Shown here in pieces: positions 1 through 8,719 of a stretch of 64,000 nucleotides of DNA. The notes beneath the pieces are model-generated. The model did not search any database. It saw only the letters and a program-made list of their open reading frames with translations, and was not told where the DNA came from. The position numbers and the translations under genes are program-made. Every line of letters starts with the position of its first letter. Within the stretch, counting starts at the first letter, position 1. The stretch is from an uncultured Lachnospiraceae bacterium (GTDB taxonomy: Bacteria; Bacillota; Clostridia; Lachnospirales; Lachnospiraceae). The stretch lies in assembly GCA_910587155.1 (NCBI GenBank), contig CAJULA010000004.1:1-64000 (forward strand), read 5' to 3'.

Positions 1-127
1 GTTCCGGATATTCAATACGGTCAATCTTTAAATCCGGGAGAATCCTCTGCAATAATTCTTTGCACAATTCCGGGTTTTGTATAACCTTCCCAAACAGGAA
101 GTCGTTGGATATACTGGCAACATATAA
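1..127 (-). pseudogene. Rpn-family nuclease fragment, runs off left edge
   Basis: The minus strand reads SNDFLFGKVIQNPELCKELL and then a stretch ending in IEYPE at the window edge. This matches the N-terminal part of Rpn-type recombination-promoting nucleases (PD-(D/E)XK fold), which are abundant in Lachnospiraceae. No convincing start exists: upstream residues in frame do not resemble the family, the only near in-frame candidate is a GTG at 169, and no Shine-Dalgarno sequence precedes it. I read it as a 5'-truncated or decayed copy; the C-terminal part lies outside the window, so an intact gene with an odd start cannot be excluded. The right boundary is approximate. Confidence 0.55.
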
Positions 128-204
128 TGGACTTGCGAATGTATTTGTGATAGAATAATAGCGTTGCACAATGCGGCAATCGGAATTTAGAGGAGACGTG
201 GTGT

Positions 205-921
205 ATGAATATTAGTGATTATAAAGCATATATTTCGGCAGAAACTATGATGGGACCAAATAGTGTAAGGATATTAGCAGAGCTATTTGATAAATATCCT
301 TTACATCTGGTTCCTAATGATATGATCCTCGACTTAGGATGTGGGACGGGATTGACAAGTCTTATCATTGCTAAAGAAACCGGAGTGAGAGTTTTCGCAA
401 ATGATTTATGGATAAGCGCAGAAGAAAATGGGAAACGGTTTGTTGAATGGGGTGTTGGAGAGCAGATAACGCCTATTTGTGAAGATGCGAACAATCTTCA
501 TTTCGAAAAAAAGCAGTTCCGTGCTCTGATTAGTATCGACTCTTATCATTATTTTGCGGGAAGTAAGGGATTTTTTCAGGAAAAGATTTTGCCATTTATG
601 AAAGATAATGGAGTGGCTTTGATTGGGATTCCCGGTCTGAAGGATGAATATACAGGCCGTGCTCAAGAGCTTCTTTCCGATTGGCTTGGAGATGATGCCT
701 ATATGTTTAAAAGTCCAAAACTTTGGAAAGAACTCATCGGCGACAGCGATAGAATCGAGTCGGTGCAAACATGGGAAATGGATTGTTTCGACAAAGCATG
801 GGACGATTGGCTTGCAACAAATAAAAAATTCGCTCTCAGCGACAGACAGCACTTTGAGACAATCATTAAACCATATACTTGTTTTGTAGGCATTTATATC
901 AAGCTGAAAAAAGCATTGTGA
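205..921 (+). CDS. Class I SAM-dependent methyltransferase
   Basis: 238 residues. The SAM-binding motif I is plain at residues 41-50 (ILDLGCGTGL), followed by an acidic motif near residues 66-68 (AND) and a Rossmann-like alternation typical of small class I methyltransferases. The substrate cannot be told; related proteins are usually annotated as cyclopropane-fatty-acid-synthase-like or generic methyltransferases. The start follows a good ribosome-binding site (GAGGAG at about 190-195). The gene is visibly more AT-rich than everything from rlmH rightwards, stands alone on the plus strand, and sits between an Rpn fragment and a perfect inverted repeat. This suggests horizontal acquisition (inference). 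Confidence 0.8.
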   Translation: MNISDYKAYISAETMMGPNSVRILAELFDKYPLHLVPNDMILDLGCGTGLTSLIIAKETGVRVFANDLWISAEENGKRFVEWGVGEQITPICEDANNLHFEKKQFRALISIDSYHYFAGSKGFFQEKILPFMKDNGVALIGIPGLKDEYTGRAQELLSDWLGDDAYMFKSPKLWKELIGDSDRIESVQTWEMDCFDKAWDDWLATNKKFALSDRQHFETIIKPYTCFVGIYIKLKKAL

Positions 922-989
922 TACAAACCTCAAGCTCCAGTTTGTTGGGAAAATACAGGGCTAATTTTACTGTCAGGCCGTAATCGTTT

Positions 990-1024
990 CCTGTGCCATA
1001 ATATACCTGTCGTTATGGCACAGG
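990..1024. repeat. Perfect 12-bp inverted repeat with 11-nt spacer
   Basis: CCTGTGCCATAA at 990-1001 is matched exactly by TTATGGCACAGG at 1013-1024. No T-run follows on either strand, so it is a poor intrinsic terminator. It lies between the AT-rich methyltransferase and the convergent rlmH end, near the point where base composition changes. It may be a protein-binding palindrome, a recombination scar or a hairpin at the transcript end. Confidence 0.6.
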
Positions 1025-1102
1025 CGCTTAAAAGGATTCAAATTTATCAGTCCACAAATATCATCCCTGTTCTGCCTCCTGCAACTGCATATAATTTCGC
1101 CT

Positions 1103-1582
1103 TTACTTATGGTACGGCGCCCGATTCATAATTCGATATCCCCGGTATATCTGTTCACAAAGAATGACCCGCATTAACTGGTGGGGGAAGGTCAGATCCG
1201 AAAAGCTGAGTCTTAGATCCGCCTTCTGGCTGACAGACGGGTGGAGCCCAAGGGAACCGCCAATCACAAACTGGATATGGCTTTTTCCCTCTGTCCCGAT
1301 CTTTTGCAGCAAATCGGAAAACTGCAGGGAATCCATCTTTTTCCCCGCTATTTCCAGCGTGATGACAAAGGCATCCTGACTGATTCTGGAAAGCAGTCTC
1401 TCCCCTTCTCTTTTTCTGACTTGTTCCTCCAATGCGGCTCCCGCTCCGTCCCGGGTCATCTCGTCTGCCACTTCGATCACTTCCGTCCTGCAATATGCCG
1501 AAAGACGTTTTCTGTATTCATTGACTGCATCCCGGTAAAAGGATTCTTTCAGTTTGCCCACGCAAAGAATTGTTATCTTCAT
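1103..1582 (-). CDS. rlmH: 23S rRNA (pseudouridine1915-N3)-methyltransferase RlmH
   Basis: 159 residues, the usual family length. RlmH is a SPOUT-class enzyme that methylates N3 of pseudouridine 1915 in helix 69 of 23S rRNA in assembled ribosomes. The SAM-binding knot loop is visible at residues 106-112 (VIGGSLG), and the conserved C-terminal block LSFSDLTFPHQLMR...EQIYRGYRI ends in the typical RAPYHK tail. It is the last gene of a leftward run and follows the zinc-ribbon protein by 21 bp. The ATG has a modest GGAAG ribosome-binding site. Confidence 0.95.
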   Translation of the reverse strand: MKITILCVGKLKESFYRDAVNEYRKRLSAYCRTEVIEVADEMTRDGAGAALEEQVRKREGERLLSRISQDAFVITLEIAGKKMDSLQFSDLLQKIGTEGKSHIQFVIGGSLGLHPSVSQKADLRLSFSDLTFPHQLMRVILCEQIYRGYRIMNRAPYHK

Positions 1583-1603
1583 TCTGTCATTCTTCCTGCC
1601 GTC

Positions 1604-2296
1604 TCACGACTCAAAAATCTCCGGATAAAACTCGTCGATCAGATTATCCAGAAATCCTTCTTCAATATTGAGAAAGCTGTGCGAGATACATTCCCTGATC
1701 TGTTCCGTGCGTTTAAAATATTTTTCCTCTTCTGTAATATCCTCAACAGGAAGCGCATTATCAATCTTTTCCGCTGTCAGATTTTCCCGACACCAGCCCA
1801 TAATCTGCTCTTTCAGGCTGTTTTCCGTCAGCGCTTTGTTCCTGTATGTCTTGGCTGACTGCATGGAACGGATTCCTACCACAAGGAAAATAAGGAACAT
1901 AGCCCCCATGACACCATAGCTCAGAAAAGCGGCACTGCCGCCCATGCGGATGGGAATTACACCCAGCGCCGACAAGATAACTGCCAGCAATCCCAGTGCC
2001 CCTACGCCTACCAGCGTATACCCCGAGTCCTTAAAATCTGCCGCCTTCTGGGCATTATCCTTATATACGCCCGGCAGTGCCGCTTTTGTCCGCGTGGCAG
2101 ACCGGGCATTTTCCATCCCGTCTGCTCCGTCATCTTCCGCAGCAAAAGCTTCCCTGTCCGTCTCCGGCGCACAGACCTCCCCGGATTCCCGCTCATCCGT
2201 TTCCTGCGGCAGTGTCTCTACCAGTTCGCTGCCGCAGTCCGCACATATCGTAATCCCTTCCACATACTCGTTCCTGCATTTCGGACACCATGCCAT
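1604..2296 (-). CDS. Zinc-ribbon membrane protein of unknown function
   Basis: 230 residues. The N-terminus is a zinc ribbon: C4-P-K-C7 and C18-A-D-C21. A low-complexity acidic linker (about 27-85) follows, then two predicted membrane segments at about 93-116 and 121-144, and a charged C-terminal tail rich in Glu and Lys that should be cytoplasmic. I do not recognise a named family. The start has a strong AGGAGG site eight bases upstream. It lies 42 bp after nfnB in the same direction. A second zinc-ribbon membrane protein lies just upstream of nfnA (4696-6105), so such proteins flank nfnAB on both sides. Confidence 0.75.
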   Translation of the reverse strand: MAWCPKCRNEYVEGITICADCGSELVETLPQETDERESGEVCAPETDREAFAAEDDGADGMENARSATRTKAALPGVYKDNAQKAADFKDSGYTLVGVGALGLLAVILSALGVIPIRMGGSAAFLSYGVMGAMFLIFLVVGIRSMQSAKTYRNKALTENSLKEQIMGWCRENLTAEKIDNALPVEDITEEEKYFKRTEQIRECISHSFLNIEEGFLDNLIDEFYPEIFES

Positions 2297-2338
2297 GGCC
2301 AGTTCCTCCTATTCCGGTACCGCATCCTTTTATTTCTT

Positions 2339-3724
2339 TTATTTGCCGCTTAAATATTCGTCGATCCCTTTTGCACCCGCTTTTCCGGCTCCCATGGCCA
2401 GTATGACCGTGGCCGCGCCGGTCACGGCATCACCGCCGGCATAGACGCCTTCCTTTGTGGTCCTGCCATGCTCCTCGTCAGCAATGATGCATTTCCACTT
2501 ATTTACTTCCAACCCTTCCGTCGTGGAGGAAATCAGAGGGTTGGGGGAAGTTCCCAGAGACATGATGACCATATCCACATCAATAATAAATTCCGAGCCG
2601 GGAATGACCACCGGTCTTCTCCTGCCTGACTCATCGGGTTCACCCAGCTGCATACGAATGCATCTGATACCGCTGACCCAGCCGTTTTCGTCAGAGAGAA
2701 TCTCCACCGGATTGGTCAGCAGATCGAATATAATGCCCTCTTCTCTGGCATGATGTACCTCTTCCACTCTGGCCGGAAGTTCTTCTTCACTCCTTCTGTA
2801 TACAATGTGCACTTCACTGCCAAGACGCAATGCTGTCCTGGCCGCATCCATGGCTACATTTCCGCCCCCTACCACAGCCACCTTCCTGCCATGCATAATG
2901 GGAGTCCTCGCGTTTTCATCGAAGGCTTTCATCAGATTGCTTCTTGTCAGATATTCATTGGCCGAAAATACGCCGTTGGCCTGCTCTCCGGGAATCCCCA
3001 TAAACTTGGGAAGCCCCGCGCCGGAACCGATGAATACCGCATCAAACCCTTCCTCTGTCATCAGTTCATCAATGGTAGTGGACTTGCCGATTACAACATC
3101 CGTTTCAATCTTTACCCCCAGAGCCATCACATTCTCAATTTCCCGGCGCACGACCTTTTCCTTGGGAAGACGGAATTCCGGGATCCCGTATACCAACACA
3201 CCGCCGGCCTCATGAAGCGCCTCAAAAATCGTCACATCATAGCCCATTCTCGCCAGATCTCCCGCACAGGTCAGTCCTGCCGGGCCGGAACCGATCACGG
3301 CCACTTTTTTATTTTTCTTCTCCGTCGCACCTTCCGGCCTGATGCCGTTCTCACCGGCCCAGTCAGCGGCAAAGCGCTCCAGCTTACCGATGGAAATGGG
3401 ATCTCCCTTGATGCCTCTGATACATTTTCCCTCGCACTGGCTCTCCTGAGGACATACTCTTCCGCACACTGCCGGAAGCGCGCTGGAACGGCTGATAATC
3501 CGGTATGCCTCTTCCATATTTCCCTCTTTGATCTGTGCAATAAAGCCGGGAATATCTATGGCCACCGGACAGCCTTTGATACACTGGGCATTTTTACAGT
3601 TGATACACCGCGCCGCTTCTTCCATCGCCTCTTCCCGGTTATAGCCCAGGCATACTTCTTCAAAATTTCCGGCCCTTACTGCAGGCTCCTGTTCGCGAAC
3701 CGGTACTTTCTTTAATCCATCCAT
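2339..3724 (-). CDS. nfnB: NfnB, large subunit of NADH-dependent ferredoxin:NADP+ oxidoreductase (GltA-like)
   Basis: 461 residues, related to the small subunit of NADPH-dependent glutamate synthase. N-terminal cysteine clusters at about 40-53 (CINCKNAQCIKGCPV) and 87-101 (CGRVCPQESQCEGKC) bind two [4Fe-4S] clusters. A FAD-binding GSGPAG motif lies at 145-150, and a second dinucleotide fold (VVGGGNVAMDAARTALRLGS) serves NADP(H). Without a glutamate synthase large subunit nearby, and with the NfnA gene directly upstream, it is best read as the NADPH-site subunit of NfnAB. That enzyme bifurcates electrons between NADPH, NAD+ and ferredoxin. The ATG overlaps the nfnA stop by one base (TAATG) and has a GGAGGTGA site. 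Confidence 0.9.
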   Translation of the reverse strand: MDGLKKVPVREQEPAVRAGNFEEVCLGYNREEAMEEAARCINCKNAQCIKGCPVAIDIPGFIAQIKEGNMEEAYRIISRSSALPAVCGRVCPQESQCEGKCIRGIKGDPISIGKLERFAADWAGENGIRPEGATEKKNKKVAVIGSGPAGLTCAGDLARMGYDVTIFEALHEAGGVLVYGIPEFRLPKEKVVRREIENVMALGVKIETDVVIGKSTTIDELMTEEGFDAVFIGSGAGLPKFMGIPGEQANGVFSANEYLTRSNLMKAFDENARTPIMHGRKVAVVGGGNVAMDAARTALRLGSEVHIVYRRSEEELPARVEEVHHAREEGIIFDLLTNPVEILSDENGWVSGIRCIRMQLGEPDESGRRRPVVIPGSEFIIDVDMVIMSLGTSPNPLISSTTEGLEVNKWKCIIADEEHGRTTKEGVYAGGDAVTGAATVILAMGAGKAGAKGIDEYLSGK

Positions 3725-4614
3725 TATCTGTCACCTCCGCAGTTTCCACACCCGCCATGATGGGTGTCTCCTTCCTGTGCCCTGAGCATTGCTCTGCCTT
3801 CGGCAGTCTTATAGATCTGCTGGCGCTTCATCGCCTGATCAAAGTCCACCTTATGTCCGTCAAACTCCGGCCCGTCCACGCAGGCAAACTTTACTTCGCC
3901 GCCTACGGTTACACGGCAGGCGCCACACATACCCGTCCCGTCCACCATAATCGGATTCAGGCTTACCACGGTGGGAATATGTAACTGTTCTGTCATTTTG
4001 CAGACAAATTTCATCATAATCATCGGGCCAATGGCAATGCAGACATCATAGCTCTTTCCTTCCTTTTCCACCAGATCCTGTATGGTCTGTGTCACCATAC
4101 CACTCCTGCCATAAGAACCGTCATCGGTGGTAACATACAGATTCCCCGCCACCGCTCTCATCTCTTCTTCCAGTATGAGCAAATCTCTCGTCTTGGCGCC
4201 GACAATCACATCCGCTGCCACACCATTTTCATGGAGCCATTTCACCTGCGGATATACGGGCGCTGTCCCTACTCCGCCGGCCACAAACAGTATTTTCTTC
4301 TGCTTCAAAACTGTCTTATCTTCCGAGATCAGCTCAGAAGCACACCCCAGCGGTCCTGCAAAATCATGGAAACTGTCGCACGCACGCAAGGCAGCCATCC
4401 GCTTCGTCTCAGCGCCCACCCCCTGGAACACAATGGTCACTGTACCGGCCCCTCTGTCATAGTCACAGATTGTCAGGGGAATCCTCTCTCCTTCCTCATC
4501 CATCCGTACGATTACAAACTGCCCCGGCTGGCATGCCTTTGCAACGCGCGGCGCCTTTACCACCATCAGATAAATATTTTCCGTCAATTCTCTGGCTTCC
4601 AAAATCTGAAACAT
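3724..4614 (-). CDS. nfnA: NfnA, small subunit of NADH-dependent ferredoxin:NADP+ oxidoreductase
   Basis: 296 residues from the ATG at 4614, chosen because GGAG lies eight bases upstream; a longer reading frame adds 21 unrelated residues. The order is a ferredoxin-reductase beta barrel with an FAD motif (RIPLTICDYD), an NAD-binding region (FVAGGVGTAPVYP), and a C-terminal [2Fe-2S] ligand set around CGACRVTVGG and CVDGPEF. Homologues include SudB and dihydroorotate dehydrogenase electron-transfer subunits, but pairing with a GltA-like subunit points to Nfn. The C-terminus is a His/Gly/Cys-rich tail (HHGGCGNCGG), a possible extra metal site. Confidence 0.9.
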   Translation of the reverse strand: MFQILEARELTENIYLMVVKAPRVAKACQPGQFVIVRMDEEGERIPLTICDYDRGAGTVTIVFQGVGAETKRMAALRACDSFHDFAGPLGCASELISEDKTVLKQKKILFVAGGVGTAPVYPQVKWLHENGVAADVIVGAKTRDLLILEEEMRAVAGNLYVTTDDGSYGRSGMVTQTIQDLVEKEGKSYDVCIAIGPMIMMKFVCKMTEQLHIPTVVSLNPIMVDGTGMCGACRVTVGGEVKFACVDGPEFDGHKVDFDQAMKRQQIYKTAEGRAMLRAQEGDTHHGGCGNCGGDR

Positions 4615-4695
4615 AGTTCTCTCCTTTTTCAAATACATCTCTTGGATATTTCCATATCGTATATTATCCTGTACCAAAAAGCAATCAGCGCTTCC

Positions 4696-6105
4696 TCAGA
4701 AGGAAACGACGGAATAGTGACCGTCATCCGTAGTGGAAGCCGTATAAAGTCCCCCTGTTTCCGCGTCCACACAATACATATTTCCGGTCCTTGTATTGAC
4801 CCCGGTCGGATCCTCATAATATTCCACCATCAGAAAATAATTTCTCTGATTGATCGAAATAGCACTGCTGCACACATACAGGTTCCTTCCGCCCCGGCCG
4901 GCTACGGAACAGTCCGTATCCGTGATCACCCCTTTTTCCATCAGCCCCACCACAAGCAGATTCATGGCACTCTCCAGATTCAGGACTGATTCAAAGGCAA
5001 AAGCATAGTCCCTTCTGACCACTTCGCTGGCCGCCCCATCCTCACTGAAAGAAATAAACTGATAAGAGCTGCCGCCAATGGGAAGGGCCAGGGGATTGTT
5101 ATAGGGAATGCTGTCCCTGGTAGGCGTGCTCCCATCCACGGTATAATACACCTGTTCCCCCTGAGGAACCGTTACCGTGATCATCTGCGGACTTGTATAT
5201 TCCCCGGAAGCCGGTGAGACTTCCGGCTCATGTGCTTTGTCCAGATGAACCTGATAAATCTGCACTGCCGTCTCACTCCGAATGCCATACTCATTGATAA
5301 AAAACGTCTTTACCGTATAGATGCCGTCTTCCAGAACAATGGAATTACGGTAAACGGAACTTTTTTCGTCCGGTTCGCTGCCATCCATGGTATAGTATAC
5401 CGTTCCTGCAGTATTGGTCGTCAGTTTCAGCGATATGATTTCATCATAAGTACCCTGTTCATGACTGAACTGCGGCGGATTGGCAATATATTTCGTAAAG
5501 GTATTGATGATCTTCTCTGAACCACTGGCGCGGATCAGCGCATTGATCTGTTCATATTCCCCGTTTTTTTCATAAATACCGATCAGATTGCGGTAAGCAT
5601 TTTCATTTTCCCGGTCCATTTCCAGAACATTCCGGAATGTGGCAATGGCATTTTCCGTCTGCCCGGCCAGAATATAGTATTCTCCCAGTAAATTTTTTGT
5701 GTCCGGGTCAGAATCATCCAGTGCAATCGCCCGGAGCGTATATTCAATGGCTTTTTCGTATTTTTTTTCTCCCGCATTTTCCTGTGCCTTCGCAAGCTGT
5801 TTTTCCGGACTGCTGTTCTGCTTTGCCATCAGAAATCCCGCCGCCAGCGCCACGATCAGAATACCTGCCGTAAAGGCGGAATACAGACGAAGCTTCCCGC
5901 TTCGCTTTTCCTCCAGAGCCAGGCGTCTCTGCTCCTTTTCCTGTGCCTCACTCTCGATCAGGTTGGTGGTGATTCCCTCCAGAACATCGCTTACCTTCTC
6001 TTCTATCTCCGGCTCAAAGTCAGGAACAAGCTGTATCTCGTACCCACAGCTTGGGCAGTACAGCTTGCCCTCTTCTATCTCATTTCCACAGTGTAAGCAT
6101 TTCAT
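4696..6105 (-). CDS. Zinc-ribbon, TPR and chitobiase-C-type repeat membrane protein
   Basis: 469 residues from the ATG at 6105 (AAAGGG nine bases upstream; an in-frame TTG at 6111 is too close to that site). The order is a zinc ribbon (CLHCGNEIEEGKLYCPSCG), an acidic linker, one membrane segment at about 75-92, a basic/Gln/Lys stretch, TPR-like helices at about 105-200, and two beta-sandwich repeats of the chitobiase/beta-hexosaminidase C-terminal type (YYTMDGSEP and YYTVDGSTP). A C-terminal domain of about 110 residues follows. It is probably a type II membrane protein with the zinc ribbon inside and the repeats outside. The function is unknown. Confidence 0.75.
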   Translation of the reverse strand: MKCLHCGNEIEEGKLYCPSCGYEIQLVPDFEPEIEEKVSDVLEGITTNLIESEAQEKEQRRLALEEKRSGKLRLYSAFTAGILIVALAAGFLMAKQNSSPEKQLAKAQENAGEKKYEKAIEYTLRAIALDDSDPDTKNLLGEYYILAGQTENAIATFRNVLEMDRENENAYRNLIGIYEKNGEYEQINALIRASGSEKIINTFTKYIANPPQFSHEQGTYDEIISLKLTTNTAGTVYYTMDGSEPDEKSSVYRNSIVLEDGIYTVKTFFINEYGIRSETAVQIYQVHLDKAHEPEVSPASGEYTSPQMITVTVPQGEQVYYTVDGSTPTRDSIPYNNPLALPIGGSSYQFISFSEDGAASEVVRRDYAFAFESVLNLESAMNLLVVGLMEKGVITDTDCSVAGRGGRNLYVCSSAISINQRNYFLMVEYYEDPTGVNTRTGNMYCVDAETGGLYTASTTDDGHYSVVSF

Positions 6106-6147
6106 TACCAAGTACCCTTTCTGTAGAAGTGCGGTAAAGGAAATGCC

Positions 6148-7008
6148 TTACCTGCCGTCATCTCTTCTCCCGCCGCACACTGCCAGCATACAATTTTTCA
6201 TCAGCATTGCGATCGTCATCGGACCCACACCTCCGGGAACCGGAGTAATGGCACCGCATTTTTCTTTCACATCTTCGAAATCCACGTCTCCACACAGCCC
6301 GCCCTCTTCCTTTCTGTGAATCCCCACATCAATGACGATAGCGCCTTCCCTGATATATTCTTTTGTTATCATCTTCGGTTTTCCCACTGCCACCACCAGG
6401 ATATCCGCCCGCCTGCACAGTTCTTTGAGATTTTTTGTTCTGGAATGAGCGATGGTCACAGTTGCGTTTTCACGCAACAGCAACAGTGCCACCGGCTTGC
6501 CCACAATATTGCTCCTGCCCACTACCACACACTCTTTGCCGGCAATTTCCACACCGGAGCGCACAAGCAGCTCCAGGATACCTGCAGGCGTACAGGGCAG
6601 AAATCCCGGCCGGCCGATACAAAGTGCTCCCACACTGCTCTGATGGAAACCGTCCACATCCTTATCCGGAGAAATGGCGTCGATTACCTGATCCGCGTTG
6701 ATATGTGAGGGCAGGGGAAGCTGCACAAGAATACCATTACATTCCTCCATCTTGTTCAGCTTATCAATCAGCGCCAGCAGTTCTTCCTCCGTCGTCTCCT
6801 CCGGCAGCTCATAAGCCAGAGAACGGATGCCCACATAGGCACAGGCTTTTTTCTTATTATTGACATAAACACTGGAAGCCGGATCACTCCCCACCTGAAT
6901 GACTGCCAGTGCGATTTCTTTTCCTTCCCTGCCAAGCGCTTCCACCTTCTGCCTTACTTCATCCTTGATCTGCGCGGCAATTGCCTTTCCGTCTATTATC
7001 CTGGTCAT
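6148..7008 (-). CDS. folD: FolD, methylenetetrahydrofolate dehydrogenase/cyclohydrolase
   Basis: 286 residues, the normal length. FolD interconverts 5,10-methylene-THF, 5,10-methenyl-THF and 10-formyl-THF in the cytosol. Visible hallmarks are YVNNKKKACAYVGI with the catalytic Tyr/Lys, VQLPLPSHI, KDVDGFH, the NADP-binding GRSNIVGKPVALLLL, and the C-terminal TPVPGGVGPMT. The start has GGAG seven bases upstream. It follows fhs by 14 bp, so the two steps from formate to methylene-THF are encoded together. Confidence 0.97.
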   Translation of the reverse strand: MTRIIDGKAIAAQIKDEVRQKVEALGREGKEIALAVIQVGSDPASSVYVNNKKKACAYVGIRSLAYELPEETTEEELLALIDKLNKMEECNGILVQLPLPSHINADQVIDAISPDKDVDGFHQSSVGALCIGRPGFLPCTPAGILELLVRSGVEIAGKECVVVGRSNIVGKPVALLLLRENATVTIAHSRTKNLKELCRRADILVVAVGKPKMITKEYIREGAIVIDVGIHRKEEGGLCGDVDFEDVKEKCGAITPVPGGVGPMTIAMLMKNCMLAVCGGRRDDGR

Positions 7009-7022
7009 AGATCTCCTTCTTT

Positions 7023-8693
7023 CTAAAATAGTCCTGTAATTTTTCCCGTTTCATCCACATCAATATCATAAGCCGCAGGATGGGCCGGAAGTCCGGGCAT
7101 GGTCATCACCGTCCCTGTCAGTGCCACAAGAAACCCTGCGCCCGCGCATACATAAATATCTCTCACTGTAATGGAAAAGCCTTCCGGCCTGCCCATAAGC
7201 GCCGGATTATCCGACAGAGAATATTGGGTCTTGGCCATGCAGACCGGAAGATTTCCATATCCCAGCGCCTCCAGCTTTTCAATCTGTCTGTCTGCATTTC
7301 CTGTATAAACCACACCGGCGGCGCCGTAAATCTCTCCGGCTACGATGCCGATTTTCTCCCTGATCGGCAACTTTTCATCATACAGCGGACGGAAACGGCT
7401 CTCCTTTGTCTCCAGCGTATGAAGCACCTTTTCCGCCAGGGAAACGCCGCCTTCGCCGCCCTTCTCCCATACGCGGGCCAACGCAAACTCACAGCCCCTC
7501 GCCCGGCAGAATTCTCTGACATAGTCCACCTCCGCCTCTGTATCCGTAACAAAAGCGTTCAGGGCCACGATAACAGGGACACCATATTTGCGCAAGTTTT
7601 CCATATGTTTTTCCAGATTGGCAATCCCCTCTGCCAGCGCCTGCAGATTCTCCTCTCCCAGCTGTGCCTTTGGCACACCGCCATTGTATTTCAGTGCCCG
7701 GACGGTGGCTACCAGCACAGCCGCGTCCACATGAAGACCGGCTGCCCGGCATTTGATGTCAAAAAATTTTTCTGCCCCCAGATCTGCCCCGAAGCCTGCT
7801 TCCGTTACCACGTAATCGGCCATCCCCAGTGCCGCCTTCGTAGCCCGCACGGAATTGCAGCCATGGGCAATGTTGGCAAAAGGACCGCCGTGTACCAGCA
7901 CAGGTGTGTGCTCCAGCGTCTGGATCAGGTTGGGCTTCATCGCATCCTTCAAAAGGGCCGCCATCGCGCCCACCGCCTGCAGCTGCCCGGCCGTTACCAC
8001 ATTTCCGTCATACGTATAAGCCACCACCATACGGGAGAGACGTTGTTTGAGATCATCCATATCTTCAGCCAGACAGAGCACTGCCATAATCTCTGACGCC
8101 ACAGTAATTACGAAATGGTCTTCTCTCACCACACCGTCCATTTTACTGCCCAGACCGATGACAAGATTGCGCAGGGAGCGGTCATTCATATCCAGGCACC
8201 GCTTCCACACCACACTTCCGGGATCAATATTCAGACCGTTCCCCTGCTGGATATGATTGTCCAGCAACGCTGCCAGCAGATTATTGGCTGACGTAACCGC
8301 ATGAAAATCTCCGGTAAAATGCAGATTCAGATCTTCCATCGGCACGGCCTGTGCATAGCCGCCTCCGGCCGCGCCACCCTTGATCCCGAAACACGGCCCC
8401 AGAGACGGCTCCCTGAGTACGGTTACCGCCTGTCTGCCCAGCCTGCCCAGCGCCTGCCCCAGCCCTACGCTGACTGTCGTCTTTCCTTCTCCCGCCGGTG
8501 TGGGGTTGATGGCCGTCACCAGGATCAGCTTTCCTGCCGGCCTCTTCCCGGCCCGCCTGACGGCATCATCAGAAATCTTGGCCTTATATCTGCCATACAG
8601 TTCCAGCTGCTCTTCGGACAGGGAAAGCTTTTCTGCAATCCTGACTATGGGTTCCATTCTGGCTTCCTGCGCGATCTGAATATCGGTCTTCAT
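7023..8693 (-). CDS. fhs: Formate-tetrahydrofolate ligase
   Basis: 556 residues from the second of two tandem ATGs (8693), which has GGAG eight bases upstream and gives the standard family length; a longer frame to 8729 adds unrelated residues. The enzyme makes 10-formyl-THF from formate, THF and ATP, the entry to the methyl branch of the acetyl-CoA pathway and to purine and formyl-Met-tRNA synthesis. The nucleotide-binding loop is clear (NPTPAGEGKTTVSVGLGQAL), as are EPSLGPCFGIKGGAAGGGYAQ-type substrate-site segments (positions 91-111) and the C-terminal TMPGLPAHPAAYDIDVD signature. It lies 26 bp after ftsK. Confidence 0.97.
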   Translation of the reverse strand: MKTDIQIAQEARMEPIVRIAEKLSLSEEQLELYGRYKAKISDDAVRRAGKRPAGKLILVTAINPTPAGEGKTTVSVGLGQALGRLGRQAVTVLREPSLGPCFGIKGGAAGGGYAQAVPMEDLNLHFTGDFHAVTSANNLLAALLDNHIQQGNGLNIDPGSVVWKRCLDMNDRSLRNLVIGLGSKMDGVVREDHFVITVASEIMAVLCLAEDMDDLKQRLSRMVVAYTYDGNVVTAGQLQAVGAMAALLKDAMKPNLIQTLEHTPVLVHGGPFANIAHGCNSVRATKAALGMADYVVTEAGFGADLGAEKFFDIKCRAAGLHVDAAVLVATVRALKYNGGVPKAQLGEENLQALAEGIANLEKHMENLRKYGVPVIVALNAFVTDTEAEVDYVREFCRARGCEFALARVWEKGGEGGVSLAEKVLHTLETKESRFRPLYDEKLPIREKIGIVAGEIYGAAGVVYTGNADRQIEKLEALGYGNLPVCMAKTQYSLSDNPALMGRPEGFSITVRDIYVCAGAGFLVALTGTVMTMPGLPAHPAAYDIDVDETGKITGLF

Positions 8694-8719
8694 CATTTTC
8701 TCTCCTTTGGCGACGGGAT

